DNA of 64,000 nt from RHKX01 sp963823565 (GCA_963823565.1 CAWGLR010000003.1:1302001-1366000), one strand, 5' to 3'; shown: positions 26,138-34,264, counted from the first letter of the stretch. Made by a program: numbers and translations. Notes: generated by a model from the letters alone, not told the origin.

Positions 26138-27262
26138 CTAACGCACGTCGAAGCCTTCTCCCGTCAGCCGGTCGATGTCGTTCTGGAGGCCGATGAAGAA
26201 GAGGATCATCACGAGCGCGAAGCCGATCAGCCCGGAGCGCTCCATGACGATCAGCGGGACCGGCTTGCCGCGGACCTTTTCGACGATCGCCCAGAAGATG
26301 TGGCCGCCGTCGAGGGGCAGGAAGGGCAGCAGGTTGATGATCCCGAGCGACAGGCTGATCACCGCCAGCACGAGGAACGCCTGGCGGGTGTCGGTGTCGA
26401 AGCTCTCCTCGGTGACCTTGGTGTTGCCGACCACGCCGCTGATCTGGTCGCGCTGATCGGCCTCGAAGATGTTCGCGAGCACGGTCGCGGTCTGCGAGGT
26501 GATGTACCAGGCCCGATCGAACGCGAAGTCGATCCCCTCGCCGGCCGAGGTCGTCACCCGCTTCTGGTCGTACTGGAAGCCCGCGACCATGCGCGCCGGC
26601 GGCGGGTCGGCCCCCGGCGGCGCCTCGGGCTGGTCGTAGACGGGGGTCACCTGCACCGTCATCGGCTCCCCGTCGCGCTCGATCCGGAACACGACCGGGG
26701 AGGTGGCCTCGCAGCCGTCCGTCGGGTCGCCCGCGCAGGTGTGGGTGTTGATCTGCTTGCGGACGGTGTTCGAGAGCTTCACCCCGCCGAGGTCGGCGAC
26801 CCGCTCGCCGTCGACTGAGATCAGCTTGTCGCCGGGCTCGAGCGCGCCGGCCGCCGGCAGTGAGTCATCCACCAGGTCGACCGAGTTGACGAGGCGCCCG
26901 TCGAGCCCGAAGCCGACGGCGAGGAAGAAGAACATGATCAGCGCGATGACGATGTTCACTGCCGGCCCCGCGGCGATCACGACGATTCGCTTCCAGACCG
27001 GCTGGCGGTAGTAGGCGCGCTCGGCGACCTCCGGAGGAAGCTCCTCCTCCGGGTTCATCCCGGTGATCTTCACGTAGCCCCCGAGCGGGATCGCGCCGAT
27101 GCCGTACTCGGTCTCGCCGCGCTTCACCGACGCGAGCTTCGGCGGGAAGAACAGGAAGAACTTCTCGACCCGCATGCCGACGAGCTTCGCCGCGGTGAAG
27201 TGGCCGGCCTCGTGGAGGACGATCAGTGCCGCGAAGCCGGCGATGGCCAGGAACCAGCTCAT
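26138..27262 (-). CDS. Site-2 intramembrane zinc protease, RseP/RIP type, with PDZ (374 aa)
   Basis: Cleaves single-pass membrane proteins such as anti-sigma factors. The first helix carries HEAGH (about residues 16-20, within Ile-Val-Leu-His-Glu-Ala-Gly-His). A PDZ-like domain (about 125-230) contains two Cys (Cys-Ala-Gly-Asp-Pro-Thr-Asp-Gly-Cys) that may form a disulfide. The second motif, Leu-Pro-Leu-Asp-Gly-Gly-His, lies near 320. The ATG at 27262 overlaps the dxr stop by 4 bp (ATGA), so the pair is translationally coupled, as in many bacteria. Confidence 0.93.
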   Translation of the reverse strand: MSWFLAIAGFAALIVLHEAGHFTAAKLVGMRVEKFFLFFPPKLASVKRGETEYGIGAIPLGGYVKITGMNPEEELPPEVAERAYYRQPVWKRIVVIAAGPAVNIVIALIMFFFLAVGFGLDGRLVNSVDLVDDSLPAAGALEPGDKLISVDGERVADLGGVKLSNTVRKQINTHTCAGDPTDGCEATSPVVFRIERDGEPMTVQVTPVYDQPEAPPGADPPPARMVAGFQYDQKRVTTSAGEGIDFAFDRAWYITSQTATVLANIFEADQRDQISGVVGNTKVTEESFDTDTRQAFLVLAVISLSLGIINLLPFLPLDGGHIFWAIVEKVRGKPVPLIVMERSGLIGFALVMILFFIGLQNDIDRLTGEGFDVR

Positions 27263-28443
27263 GCCCCCGCGCTCCCGTTGCCGGCCGCGACCTCGGTCCC
27301 GCCTGCGATCCGGCCGGCGATCGCGGACGCGCGGCGGCGTGCCTCCTCGTCGCAGGAGAAGAGGTCCTCGAAGTGGCCCGGGGTCGCCGCCGGCATCTGC
27401 TCGAGGGTCGCCTCGACGACGGCGGGGATGCCGTCGAATGCGAGCTCGCCCGCGAGGAACGCCTCGACCGCGACCTCGTTCGCGGCGTTGAGGACGCAGG
27501 GCGCGGTCCCGCCCGCCTCCCCGGCCGCGCGGGCCAGGCGCAGGCACGCGAAGGTCTCGAGGTCCGGCTCCTCGAAGGTCAGCGAGCCGACGGCGGCGAG
27601 GTCGAGCGGCTCGACCGGGAGCTCGATCCGGTCGGGACCGTGGAGCGCGTAGGAGATCGGCACGCGCATGTCGGGATGCCCGAGATGGGCGAGCGTCGCG
27701 CCGTCGACGAGGTGGATCAGCGAATGGATCAGCGACTGCGGGTGGACGACCACGTCGATCCGCTCGAACGGGACGCCGAAGAGGTGGTGCGCCTCGATCA
27801 GCTCGAGCCCCTTGTTCATCAGGGTTGCCGAGTCGATCGTGATCTTGCCGCCCATCTCCCAGGTCGGGTGGGCGAGCGCCTCCTCGCGGGTGACGCCGGA
27901 GAGATCGGTGCGGCCCCGGAACGGGCCGCCGGAGGCGGTCAGGACGAGCCGCTCGACGACTCCCGGTGGCTCGGAGCGGATCAGCTGGTCGAGCGCCGAG
28001 TGCTCGGAGTCGACGGGAACGATCCGCGCCTCGGCCGCCTCGGCCAGGGCGACCACCAGCTCGCCGCCGACCACGAGGCTCTCCTTGTTCGCCAGCGCCA
28101 CCTCGACGCCGGCGCTGAGCGCCACGATCGTCGGTCCGAGCCCGGCCGAGCCGACGATCGCGTTCAGCACGACGTCGGGCTCGGCGCGGAGGATCAGCTC
28201 GCGGATGCCCTCCTCGCCCGCGAGCACCTCGCCCCTCCAGCCGGACCCCGCGGCGGCAGCCGCCGCATCGAGGTCGGCGAGGGCGACGGTTCCGACGCCA
28301 TGCTCCTCGGCCCGCCGCAGAAGCGGCTCCCAGCTGCCGTTGGCGCTGAGGCCGACGACCGCGAGCTCGTCCGAGCGCTCGATTACGTCGAGCGCCTGCT
28401 CGCCGATCGACCCGGTCGCGCCGAGGATGAGAACCCGTTTCAC
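27259..28443 (-). CDS. dxr: 1-deoxy-D-xylulose-5-phosphate reductoisomerase (394 aa)
   Basis: Second step of the MEP pathway, NADPH-dependent. The N-terminal Rossmann motif is Ile-Leu-Gly-Ala-Thr-Gly-Ser-Ile-Gly (residues 6-14). Substrate and metal residues appear in Ala-Asn-Lys-Glu-Ser-Leu-Val, Pro-Val-Asp-Ser-Glu-His-Ser-Ala and Ala-Ser-Gly-Gly-Pro-Phe-Arg. Asn-Lys-Gly-Leu-Glu-Leu-Ile-Glu-Ala (near 215) is intact. It is leftward in the cdsA-dxr-M50 protease order common in bacteria, but here a 315-bp gap with a repeat element and a gene remnant separates it from cdsA. Confidence 0.96.
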   Translation of the reverse strand: MKRVLILGATGSIGEQALDVIERSDELAVVGLSANGSWEPLLRRAEEHGVGTVALADLDAAAAAAGSGWRGEVLAGEEGIRELILRAEPDVVLNAIVGSAGLGPTIVALSAGVEVALANKESLVVGGELVVALAEAAEARIVPVDSEHSALDQLIRSEPPGVVERLVLTASGGPFRGRTDLSGVTREEALAHPTWEMGGKITIDSATLMNKGLELIEAHHLFGVPFERIDVVVHPQSLIHSLIHLVDGATLAHLGHPDMRVPISYALHGPDRIELPVEPLDLAAVGSLTFEEPDLETFACLRLARAAGEAGGTAPCVLNAANEVAVEAFLAGELAFDGIPAVVEATLEQMPAATPGHFEDLFSCDEEARRRASAIAGRIAGGTEVAAGNGSAGA

Positions 28444-28483
28444 GCCGGGAAGTGTAGGAAGGCGGCTGAGTCGGTCCTAAATC

Positions 28484-28561
28484 GAGCGAGCAGCGAGCAG
28501 CATTCGGGTCGAAGCTGCTTGCCGAAGCGAGCGCAGCGAGCGTGCTGCTCGCCGCTCGCTC
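28484..28561. repeat. Heptad-phased imperfect inverted repeat (copy A)
   Basis: The left arm (28484-28501) and right arm (28544-28561) are 18 nt each and complementary at 17 positions. Each contains iterated GCGAGCA-type 7-mers. The 42-nt interior includes GCAGCGAGCGTGCTGCT (28533-28549), which recurs exactly in the element at 35859-35940. The right arm runs into the stop codon of the small ORF next to it. It could also act as a terminator between cdsA and dxr. Confidence 0.7.
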
Positions 28562-28670
28562 AGTAACGCGGGTCGCGCTCCTCGCGCACTTCGACGTAGC
28601 GATCGGCGCGGTCGCGGCGCGCGAACTCGACGAAGAGGCTGATGACGAGGCCGACGATGCCGGCGATCAT
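28560..28670 (-). pseudogene. Truncated DUF6458-like small membrane protein
   Basis: The minus-strand frame between a TAG near 28766 and the TGA at 28560 encodes a hydrophobic stretch (Gly-Val-Asp-Leu-Gln-Thr-Ile-Gly-Leu-Ile-Leu-Met-Ile-Ala-Gly-Ile-Val-Gly) and an Arg/Glu tail ending Asp-Pro-Arg-Tyr. This matches the second half of DUF6458 proteins, as I recall them. The usual first helix and a start codon are missing: no ATG, GTG or TTG occurs before the ATG at 28670, which lies inside the second helix and yields only 36 residues. It is a 5'-truncated remnant or a gene with a non-canonical start. It begins just after the cdsA stop. Confidence 0.5.
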
Positions 28671-28758
28671 CAGGATCAGGCCGATCGTCTGCAGGTCGAC
28701 GCCCTCGATCGAGTCGGAGACGGCGTACCCCCCGGGCCCGATTGAGTCTATTCCGGGA

Positions 28759-29793
28759 TCAGACGACTATCGCCAGTGCGAGGTAGTACCCGGCTACGAC
28801 GGTGAACAACACGGCGTCGAGCCGGTCGAGCAGGCCCCCGTGCGGCCCCAGCATGCGCCCGGTGTCCTTGACGTCGAGGTCGCGCTTGATCAGCGACTCG
28901 AAGAGGTCCCCCATCGGCGCCAGCAATGCGACGCAGAGGCCGAACAGCAGCGCCTCGGGGCCCGATATCCAGTCCTGGTAGAGGCCGGCGAGCCAGAAGC
29001 CGAGGACGCCGCCGGCGATCCCGATCGCGAGGCCCTCGATCGTCTTGTTCGGGGAGATGTGGGGCGCGAGCTGGTGCTGGCCGAACATGCGCCCGCCGAT
29101 GTAGGCGAACGTGTCGGTGAAGAACGTGCAGACGAGAACGTCGACGAGCAGCGCGCCCCCGTGGGCGGGGATGTCGCGCAGCAGCACCGCATGGGCCAGC
29201 GGCAGCCCGATCCAGACGACGCCGAAGACCGTCACCGCCATCGCCCAGGTGACGTTGTGCAGCGACGGGCGCGCGAGCGCGAAGCCGAGCATCACCGGGA
29301 CGAATGCGACCGCGACCAGCAGGACCTCGAACGCGTCGCCGAAGTGTGCCGCGAGGACCATGCCGGCGGCGGCGGCGAAAGCGACGAGCTGGAACGGACG
29401 CGCCCGCTGCGTCATCCGGAAGAACTCGATCATCAGCCCCCAGGCGATGCCGATCATCGCGATCGCGAAGATGCCGCCGCCCGCGGCGATCACCACGATC
29501 GCGAAGACGATCCAGGGCAGCGCCCACATCACCCGCAGGAAAGTCTCGCCGCTCAGCCGCCCGCGCAGCCCTCTCCGCCGATGCGGCCGCTCCTGCCGTG
29601 CCCGCGGCGGCTCGGGGGGCTCGACCGGCTCCTCGCCGGGGGCGAACGCGGGCACGCCCGGCTCCCGGTCCGCCTCGGGCCCGGCATCGAAGCCGGGCGC
29701 CCAATCGAGCTCGCCGGTCTCGTCCGGCGGGCGCGGGCTTCGTCGCCGCGCAGGCCGCGGCGGCCGCGACTCGGGGCGAGGCGGGAAGTCCAT
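28759..29793 (-). CDS. cdsA: Phosphatidate cytidylyltransferase (344 aa)
   Basis: Makes CDP-diacylglycerol, the substrate of the CDP-alcohol transferases. The first about 85 residues are a Pro/Arg-rich cytosolic extension, longer than in most homologues. About eight membrane helices follow. The C-terminal signature Ser-Leu-Ile-Lys-Arg-Asp-Leu-Asp-Val-Lys-Asp-Thr-Gly-Arg, then His-Gly-Gly-Leu-Leu-Asp-Arg, is complete. The start is 9 bp from the uppS stop, so the two are co-transcribed. Confidence 0.95.
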   Translation of the reverse strand: MDFPPRPESRPPRPARRRSPRPPDETGELDWAPGFDAGPEADREPGVPAFAPGEEPVEPPEPPRARQERPHRRRGLRGRLSGETFLRVMWALPWIVFAIVVIAAGGGIFAIAMIGIAWGLMIEFFRMTQRARPFQLVAFAAAAGMVLAAHFGDAFEVLLVAVAFVPVMLGFALARPSLHNVTWAMAVTVFGVVWIGLPLAHAVLLRDIPAHGGALLVDVLVCTFFTDTFAYIGGRMFGQHQLAPHISPNKTIEGLAIGIAGGVLGFWLAGLYQDWISGPEALLFGLCVALLAPMGDLFESLIKRDLDVKDTGRMLGPHGGLLDRLDAVLFTVVAGYYLALAIVV

Positions 29794-29802
29794 CGTTCGA
29801 CC

Positions 29803-30480
29803 CTAACCCCGGGCGCCGAACCGGCGACGGCGCGACGCGTACTCCTGCAGCGCCTCCTCCAGCACTCCCCGGTCGAAGTCCGGCCAGAGGCACTCGGTGA
29901 AGTAGAGCTCCGAGTAGGCGCTCTGCCAGAGCAGGAAGTTGGAGAGCCGCTCCTCCCCGCTGGTCCGGATCACCAGCTCGGGGTCGCGCATCTCCGGCGC
30001 GTAGAGCAGGCGCGCGAAGGCCTCCTCCCCACCTCCCTCATAGCGAGCGGCCGCATCGAGGATCTCCGCCCGCCCGCCGTAGTTGAACGCGACGAAGAGC
30101 GTCATCCGCCGATCATCGGCCGTCTCGGCCTCGGCCCACTCCATCCGCTTCAGGAGCTCCGGCGAGACGCCCTCGCGGCGCCCGACGAAGCGCATGCGCA
30201 CGCCCTCCTCATGCAGCTCCGGCGTCTCGGAGACGATCAGCTCGCCGAACATCTCCATCAGCCCGCCGACCTCGTCCTCCGGGCGCGACCAGTTCTCGGT
30301 CGAGAACGCGTAGACGGTCAGCTCCTCGATCCCCAGGGCGACGGCGTCCTTGACGGTCTGCTTCATCGTCCGGGCGCCCTGCCGGTGCCCCTCGAGGACG
30401 TGCAGCCCGCGCTGGGTGGCCCAGCGGCCGTTGCCGTCCATGATGATTGCGACGCGCTTGGCGCCGGACTCCTCGGCCAT
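29803..30480 (-). CDS. uppS: Isoprenyl (undecaprenyl) diphosphate synthase (225 aa)
   Basis: Elongates farnesyl diphosphate with cis-isoprene units to the lipid carrier for wall synthesis. The catalytic Ile-Met-Asp-Gly-Asn-Gly-Arg-Trp-Ala lies near residue 11, then Ala-Phe-Ser-Thr-Glu-Asn-Trp and, near the end, Arg-Thr-Ser-Gly-Glu-Glu-Arg-Leu-Ser-Asn-Phe-Leu. I chose the ATG at 30480, where homology begins, although the frame is open to 30585. The 105 bp upstream hold an imperfect repeat of about 32 nt (GGGGCAGGATC...GATGGC), so either copy could provide the initiation site. Confidence 0.92.
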   Translation of the reverse strand: MAEESGAKRVAIIMDGNGRWATQRGLHVLEGHRQGARTMKQTVKDAVALGIEELTVYAFSTENWSRPEDEVGGLMEMFGELIVSETPELHEEGVRMRFVGRREGVSPELLKRMEWAEAETADDRRMTLFVAFNYGGRAEILDAAARYEGGGEEAFARLLYAPEMRDPELVIRTSGEERLSNFLLWQSAYSELYFTECLWPDFDRGVLEEALQEYASRRRRFGARG

Positions 30481-30598
30481 CAGCCAATCATCGTCGATCC
30501 TGCCCCATCGCCTGGCGGGACCCGGCCCCCGGAGCGGACGCGAAGCGGATGCCATCGGCGAATGAGCCGTTGATCCTGCCCCCATCGTCGGCCGGCAG

Positions 30599-31165
30599 TC
30601 AGACCGTGAGGATCTCCTCTTCCTTGCCCTTCATCAGCGCGTCGATCTCGCCGATGGCCTTGTCGGTGCGGTCCTGGAGGTCGCTCTCGCCGCGGCGCTC
30701 GTCGTCCTCGCCGACCTCGCCCTCCTTCTTCAGGTCTCGGAGGTCGCCGAGCACGTCGCGGCGGATGTTGCGGATCGCCACCTTCCCCTCCTCGGCGACG
30801 CCGTGGACCATCTTCACCATGTCCTTGCGCCGCTCCTCGGTCAGCTCCGGGACCTGGAGGCGGATGACGTTGCCGTCGTTGTTCGGGGTCAGGCCGACGT
30901 CGGACTCGCTGATCGCCTTCTCGATCGCCGAGATCGAGCCCTTGTCGTAGGGGGTCACGGTGAGCAGGCGGGCGTCGGTCGTCGCAACGTTGGCGAGCTG
31001 GTTCAGCGGGGTCTCGGCGCCGTAGTAGTCGACGATGATGCGGTCGAGGAGGTGCGGGGATGCGCGGCCGGTGCGGACGGTGGCCAGCTCGCCGCGAGTC
31101 GTCTCGACGGACTTGCCCATCCGCTCGGTCGCGTCGGCCAGAAGGTCGTCGATGAACTCGCTCAC
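30599..31165 (-). CDS. frr: Ribosome recycling factor (188 aa)
   Basis: Splits the post-termination ribosome together with EF-G. The family pattern is clear: Leu-Ala-Thr-Val-Arg-Thr-Gly-Arg-Ala-Ser-Pro near 26-36, Tyr-Tyr-Gly-Ala-Glu-Thr-Pro-Leu-Asn-Gln, and Leu-Thr-Glu-Glu-Arg-Arg-Lys-Asp-Met-Val. Its start overlaps the pyrH stop by 4 bp, giving the conserved rpsB-tsf-pyrH-frr order. Confidence 0.97.
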   Translation of the reverse strand: MSEFIDDLLADATERMGKSVETTRGELATVRTGRASPHLLDRIIVDYYGAETPLNQLANVATTDARLLTVTPYDKGSISAIEKAISESDVGLTPNNDGNVIRLQVPELTEERRKDMVKMVHGVAEEGKVAIRNIRRDVLGDLRDLKKEGEVGEDDERRGESDLQDRTDKAIGEIDALMKGKEEEILTV

Positions 31166-31887
31166 GATGAAACCAGCGTTCCCACCCGCTCTCCGCGGAC
31201 GATCCTATCTATGTTCGATTCGTCCGCCATGTTGAAGACGTAGATCGGCAGGTCGTTGTCCATGCACAGCGAGAGCGCGGTCGAGTCCATCACCCTGAGC
31301 TCGCGCTCGATCGCCTCGCGGTGGGTGATCTGCGGCAGGAACTTGGCGTCGGCGACGACCGCGGGGTCCGCGTCGTAGACGCCCTCCACCCCGTGCTTGG
31401 CCATCAGGATCGCCTCTGCGTGGATCTCGAGCGCCCGCAGGGAGGCCGCGGTGTCGGTCGTGAAGAACGGGTTGCCGGTGCCGGCGGCGAAGATGACGAT
31501 GCGACCCTTCTCGAGGTGCCGCATCGCCCGCCGGCGGATGTAGGGCTCGGCGACCTCGCTGACCTCGATCGCCGACATCACCCGGGTGTTGACGCTCTCG
31601 CGCTCGAGCGCGTCCTGGAGCGTCAGCGCGTTGAGGACGGTCGCGAGCATGCCCATGTAGTCGGCGGTCGCGCGGTCCATCCCCGCGGCGGCCCCCTGGA
31701 GGCCGCGGTAGATGTTCCCGGCCCCGACGACGATCGCGATCTCCAGCCCGGTGGCGTGCGTGCGCGCGATCTGCGCGGCGATTCGCCCGACTCGCTCCGC
31801 GTCGGTGCCGTACTCGAGCCCGCCCATCAGGGCTTCGCCCGAGAGCTTCAGCATGACCCGGTCGAAGGCCCGGTGCGACTCGCTCAT
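31162..31887 (-). CDS. pyrH: Uridylate kinase (241 aa)
   Basis: Phosphorylates UMP to UDP; hexameric amino-acid-kinase fold. The N-terminal Met-Leu-Lys-Leu-Ser-Gly-Glu-Ala-Leu (residues 12-20) binds phosphate; Val-Val-Gly-Ala-Gly-Asn-Ile-Tyr-Arg-Gly and Thr-Gly-Asn-Pro-Phe-Phe-Thr-Thr-Asp are the other hallmarks. The length is normal. It lies 22 bp downstream of tsf and overlaps frr. Confidence 0.97.
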   Translation of the reverse strand: MSESHRAFDRVMLKLSGEALMGGLEYGTDAERVGRIAAQIARTHATGLEIAIVVGAGNIYRGLQGAAAGMDRATADYMGMLATVLNALTLQDALERESVNTRVMSAIEVSEVAEPYIRRRAMRHLEKGRIVIFAAGTGNPFFTTDTAASLRALEIHAEAILMAKHGVEGVYDADPAVVADAKFLPQITHREAIERELRVMDSTALSLCMDNDLPIYVFNMADESNIDRIVRGERVGTLVSS

Positions 31888-31909
31888 CGTGGGCCTCCGC
31901 CGGTTCCGC

Positions 31910-32527
31910 TCAGTCCTCGGAGCCGACCTGGAAGCGGGCGAAGCGGGCGATCCGGATGTTCTCCCCGGTCCGGGACGCGGCCTCGGCGCGGAGCTCCTCG
32001 ATCGTCTTGCCCTCGTGTTTCTCGCCGTTGACGTGGACCTGGTCGAGCAGGGCGATCTCCTTGCGCCACTTCGCGATCTGCCCGTCGACGATGCGCTCGC
32101 GGACGTTCTCGGGCTTGCCCTCCTCGGCTGCCTTCGCCTCGAAGACGTTGCGCTCGGCCTGCTCCTCCTCCGCCGGGATGTCCTCGGCGGAGACGTAGCG
32201 GGGGGCGGCGGCGGCGATGTGCAGCGCGATCTCGCGGGCGAACTCGGCGAAGTCGTCGGTGCGGGCGACGAAGTCCGTCTCGCACTGGATCTCGACGAGC
32301 ACGCCGATCTGGCCGCCGGCGTGGATGTACGAGGAGACGATCCCCTGGCCGGTCGAGCGCCCGCCGCGCTTCGCTGCCTGCGCCTGGCCCTTGACGCGAA
32401 GGATCTCGACGGCCTTCTCGGCGTCGCCTCCGGCCTCCGACAGCGCGGCCTTGCAGTCCATCATCGCCGCGCCGGTGCGCTCGCGGAGCGCCTTGACGTC
32501 GGCTGCCTTGATCTGGACGTCGCTCAC
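31910..32527 (-). CDS. tsf: Elongation factor Ts (205 aa)
   Basis: Nucleotide-exchange factor for EF-Tu. The N-terminal UBA-like part contains Leu-Arg-Glu-Arg-Thr-Gly-Ala-Ala-Met-Met-Asp-Cys-Lys (residues 14-26). The central Val-Glu-Ile-Gln-Cys-Glu-Thr-Asp-Phe-Val-Ala-Arg contains the conserved Thr-Asp-Phe-Val. At 205 residues it is the short form with one main dimerisation domain. Its start overlaps the rpsB stop by 4 bp (ATGA). Confidence 0.96.
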   Translation of the reverse strand: MSDVQIKAADVKALRERTGAAMMDCKAALSEAGGDAEKAVEILRVKGQAQAAKRGGRSTGQGIVSSYIHAGGQIGVLVEIQCETDFVARTDDFAEFAREIALHIAAAAPRYVSAEDIPAEEEQAERNVFEAKAAEEGKPENVRERIVDGQIAKWRKEIALLDQVHVNGEKHEGKTIEELRAEAASRTGENIRIARFARFQVGSED

Positions 32528-33447
32528 GCGGAGCCTCCTTCCGGTGCGTTGGCCGCCGGGGCCGCCTCGGGCGCGGCCTGTTGGCCGGCCTTCTGCTCGC
32601 CGGCGGCTGCCTTGGCGGCCTCCTCCTCAGCCGGCCGCTCCGCGGCAGCGGCGGCCTCGGCCGCCTTGCGCGCCTCTTCCTCCTCGCGCTGCTTTCGCTG
32701 CTCCTCCTCGCGCTGGCGCCGCGCCTCCTCCTCGCGCTGGCGCCGCGCCTCCTCGGCGGCCTGGAAGGCCTGCGCCGAGCTGAGGATGGCCTCGCCGAGC
32801 GTCCGGACGATCAGCTCGCAGGAGCGGATCGCGTCGTCGTTGCCCGGGATCACGTACTCGATCGGGCGCGGGTCGCAGTTGGTGTCGACGAGCCCGACGA
32901 TCGGGATGCCGAGCCGGCGCGCCTCGTTGATCGCGATCTCCTCGGCGTTGAGGTCGATGACGATCACCGCGTCGGGCGGGCGCTGCATGTCGCGGACGCC
33001 GCCGAGGTTGAACTCGAGCTTGCGGAGCTCGGCCTCGCGGGCCATACGCTCCTTGGTCGGCAGCAGGTCGAGCTGGCCGTCCTTCTGGAGCTCGTCGAGC
33101 TCGTGGAGGCGCTTGATGCGGTCCTTGATCGTCGCGAAGTTGGTCAGCAGCCCGCCGAGCCAGCGCCGGCTGACGTAGGGCATGCCGGTCTCCTCCGCCC
33201 ACTTCTCGACGGAGTCGCGGGCCTGCTTCTTGGTCCCGACGAAGAGGATCTTGCCGCCGCGCCCGGCGACGTCGGCGCAGAAGTCGCGTGCCTGCCCGAG
33301 CAGCTGCTCGGTCTGCAGGAGGTCGATGACGTGGATTCCGTCGCGCTCGCCGAAGATGTAGCGGCGCATGGCGGGGTCCCAGCGCCGCGTCTGGTGCCCG
33401 AAGTGGACTCCCGCTTCGAGCAGCTCCTTGATGCCTGTCTCAGCCAT
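32524..33447 (-). CDS. rpsB: 30S ribosomal protein S2 with long charged C-terminal extension (307 aa)
   Basis: The core (about 1-230) is a standard S2: Gly-Val-His-Phe-Gly-His-Gln-Thr-Arg-Arg-Trp near 12-22 and Arg-Arg-Trp-Leu-Gly-Gly-Leu-Leu-Thr-Asn. From about 230 onward comes an Arg/Glu/Gln-rich helical repeat and then an Ala/Pro tail, some 75 residues beyond the core. The extension includes an exact 24-bp tandem duplication. Such tails occur in some actinobacterial S2 proteins; their function is unknown to me. Confidence 0.96.
   Translation of the reverse strand: MAETGIKELLEAGVHFGHQTRRWDPAMRRYIFGERDGIHVIDLLQTEQLLGQARDFCADVAGRGGKILFVGTKKQARDSVEKWAEETGMPYVSRRWLGGLLTNFATIKDRIKRLHELDELQKDGQLDLLPTKERMAREAELRKLEFNLGGVRDMQRPPDAVIVIDLNAEEIAINEARRLGIPIVGLVDTNCDPRPIEYVIPGNDDAIRSCELIVRTLGEAILSSAQAFQAAEEARRQREEEARRQREEEQRKQREEEEARKAAEAAAAAERPAEEEAAKAAAGEQKAGQQAAPEAAPAANAPEGGSA
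32701..32748. repeat. Two exact 24-bp tandem copies in the rpsB tail
   Basis: Positions 32701-32724 and 32725-32748 are identical. Read on the minus strand they encode an Arg/Glu/Gln octapeptide repeated in frame, lengthening the charged coiled-coil tail of S2. The absence of silent differences suggests a recent duplication. Confidence 0.85.
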
Positions 33448-33574
33448 TGGTGGTTCCCTTGATTGTTGGTCGATTCGGTCCGGACGCCTGGCGCGCGGGG
33501 ACCCGGCTCGTGCCGGGCAGGGTCCGCGGTCGGGCGGGAGACCGCCAGTGAGCGTCGCAGTCTAGGGAACCGCG
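33448..33574 (-). promoter_or_regulatory. rpsB leader: probable promoter and stem-loop
   Basis: On the minus strand a TAGACT hexamer (33557-33562) could be a -10 box just downstream of the rluD stop. A GC stem-loop follows (GGACCC..., CCGGC-ACGA-GCCGG, ...GGTCC at about 33507-33533) and then an A-rich ribosome-binding region before the ATG. S2 leaders commonly carry autoregulatory structures, but I cannot assign this one to a known class. Confidence 0.4.
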
Positions 33575-34264
33575 CTACGCGCCCCGGCTTCGCGCCGCCG
33601 CAAGGGCCTCGGCCAGGTCGCTCGGCAGATCGCTCTCGACGTCGATGCGCTCGCCCGTGATCGGGTGGTCGAAGGCGATCCGCCGCGAGTGCAGGAACTG
33701 GCGGTCGAGCCCGTGCCGGCCCTTCGTGCCGTAGACGGGGTCGCCGGCCACGGGGTGGCCGATCGCCAGCAGGTGGGCGCGGATCTGGTGCGTGCGGCCG
33801 GTCTCCAGCCGGAGGTCGAGCAGCGCGTCGCGTCCCGCCACCTCCCGCACCTCGAAGTGGGTGACGGCCGCGCGCGGGCGGCGCCCGCCGACGACCACCC
33901 GCTCCGGCGAGCGGTGGTCGCGGCCGAGCGGCGCGTCGATCTTCCCCGTGCGCGAGGGCGGGACGCCCTCGACCAGCGCGACGTACTCCCGGGTCACCTC
34001 GCGGTCGGCGATCATCCCGCTCAGCGCGGCGTGGGACTCCGGCGTCCGCGCGACGACCATCAGGCCCGAGGTGTCGCGGTCGAGGCGGTGGACGATGCCG
34101 GGGCGCTCGGGGTCCTCCCCGCCCCCGAGCAGGTGGCCCAGGGCCTCGACGAGGGTCGCGCCGGGGTTCCCCGGGGCGGGATGGACGAGCAGCCCGGCGG
34201 GCTTGTCGACGACCGCGAGGTGCTCGTCCTCGAAGACCACCCGCGGCTGCGGCGGCGGGGTCAC
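33575..34264 (-). CDS. RluA/RluD-family pseudouridine synthase (229 aa)
   Basis: Converts uridine to pseudouridine in rRNA (position not predictable). Catalytic Asp62 lies in His-Arg-Leu-Asp-Arg-Asp-Thr-Ser-Gly (59-67). The Tyr and Arg motifs (Arg-Glu-Tyr-Val-Ala-Leu; Gly-Arg-Thr-His-Gln-Ile-Arg-Ala-His) are intact. Unlike typical RluD, there is no N-terminal S4 domain: the protein starts directly at the synthase domain. It overlaps lspA by 4 bp, the common lspA-rluD pairing. Confidence 0.93.
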   Translation of the reverse strand: MTPPPQPRVVFEDEHLAVVDKPAGLLVHPAPGNPGATLVEALGHLLGGGEDPERPGIVHRLDRDTSGLMVVARTPESHAALSGMIADREVTREYVALVEGVPPSRTGKIDAPLGRDHRSPERVVVGGRRPRAAVTHFEVREVAGRDALLDLRLETGRTHQIRAHLLAIGHPVAGDPVYGTKGRHGLDRQFLHSRRIAFDHPITGERIDVESDLPSDLAEALAAARSRGA

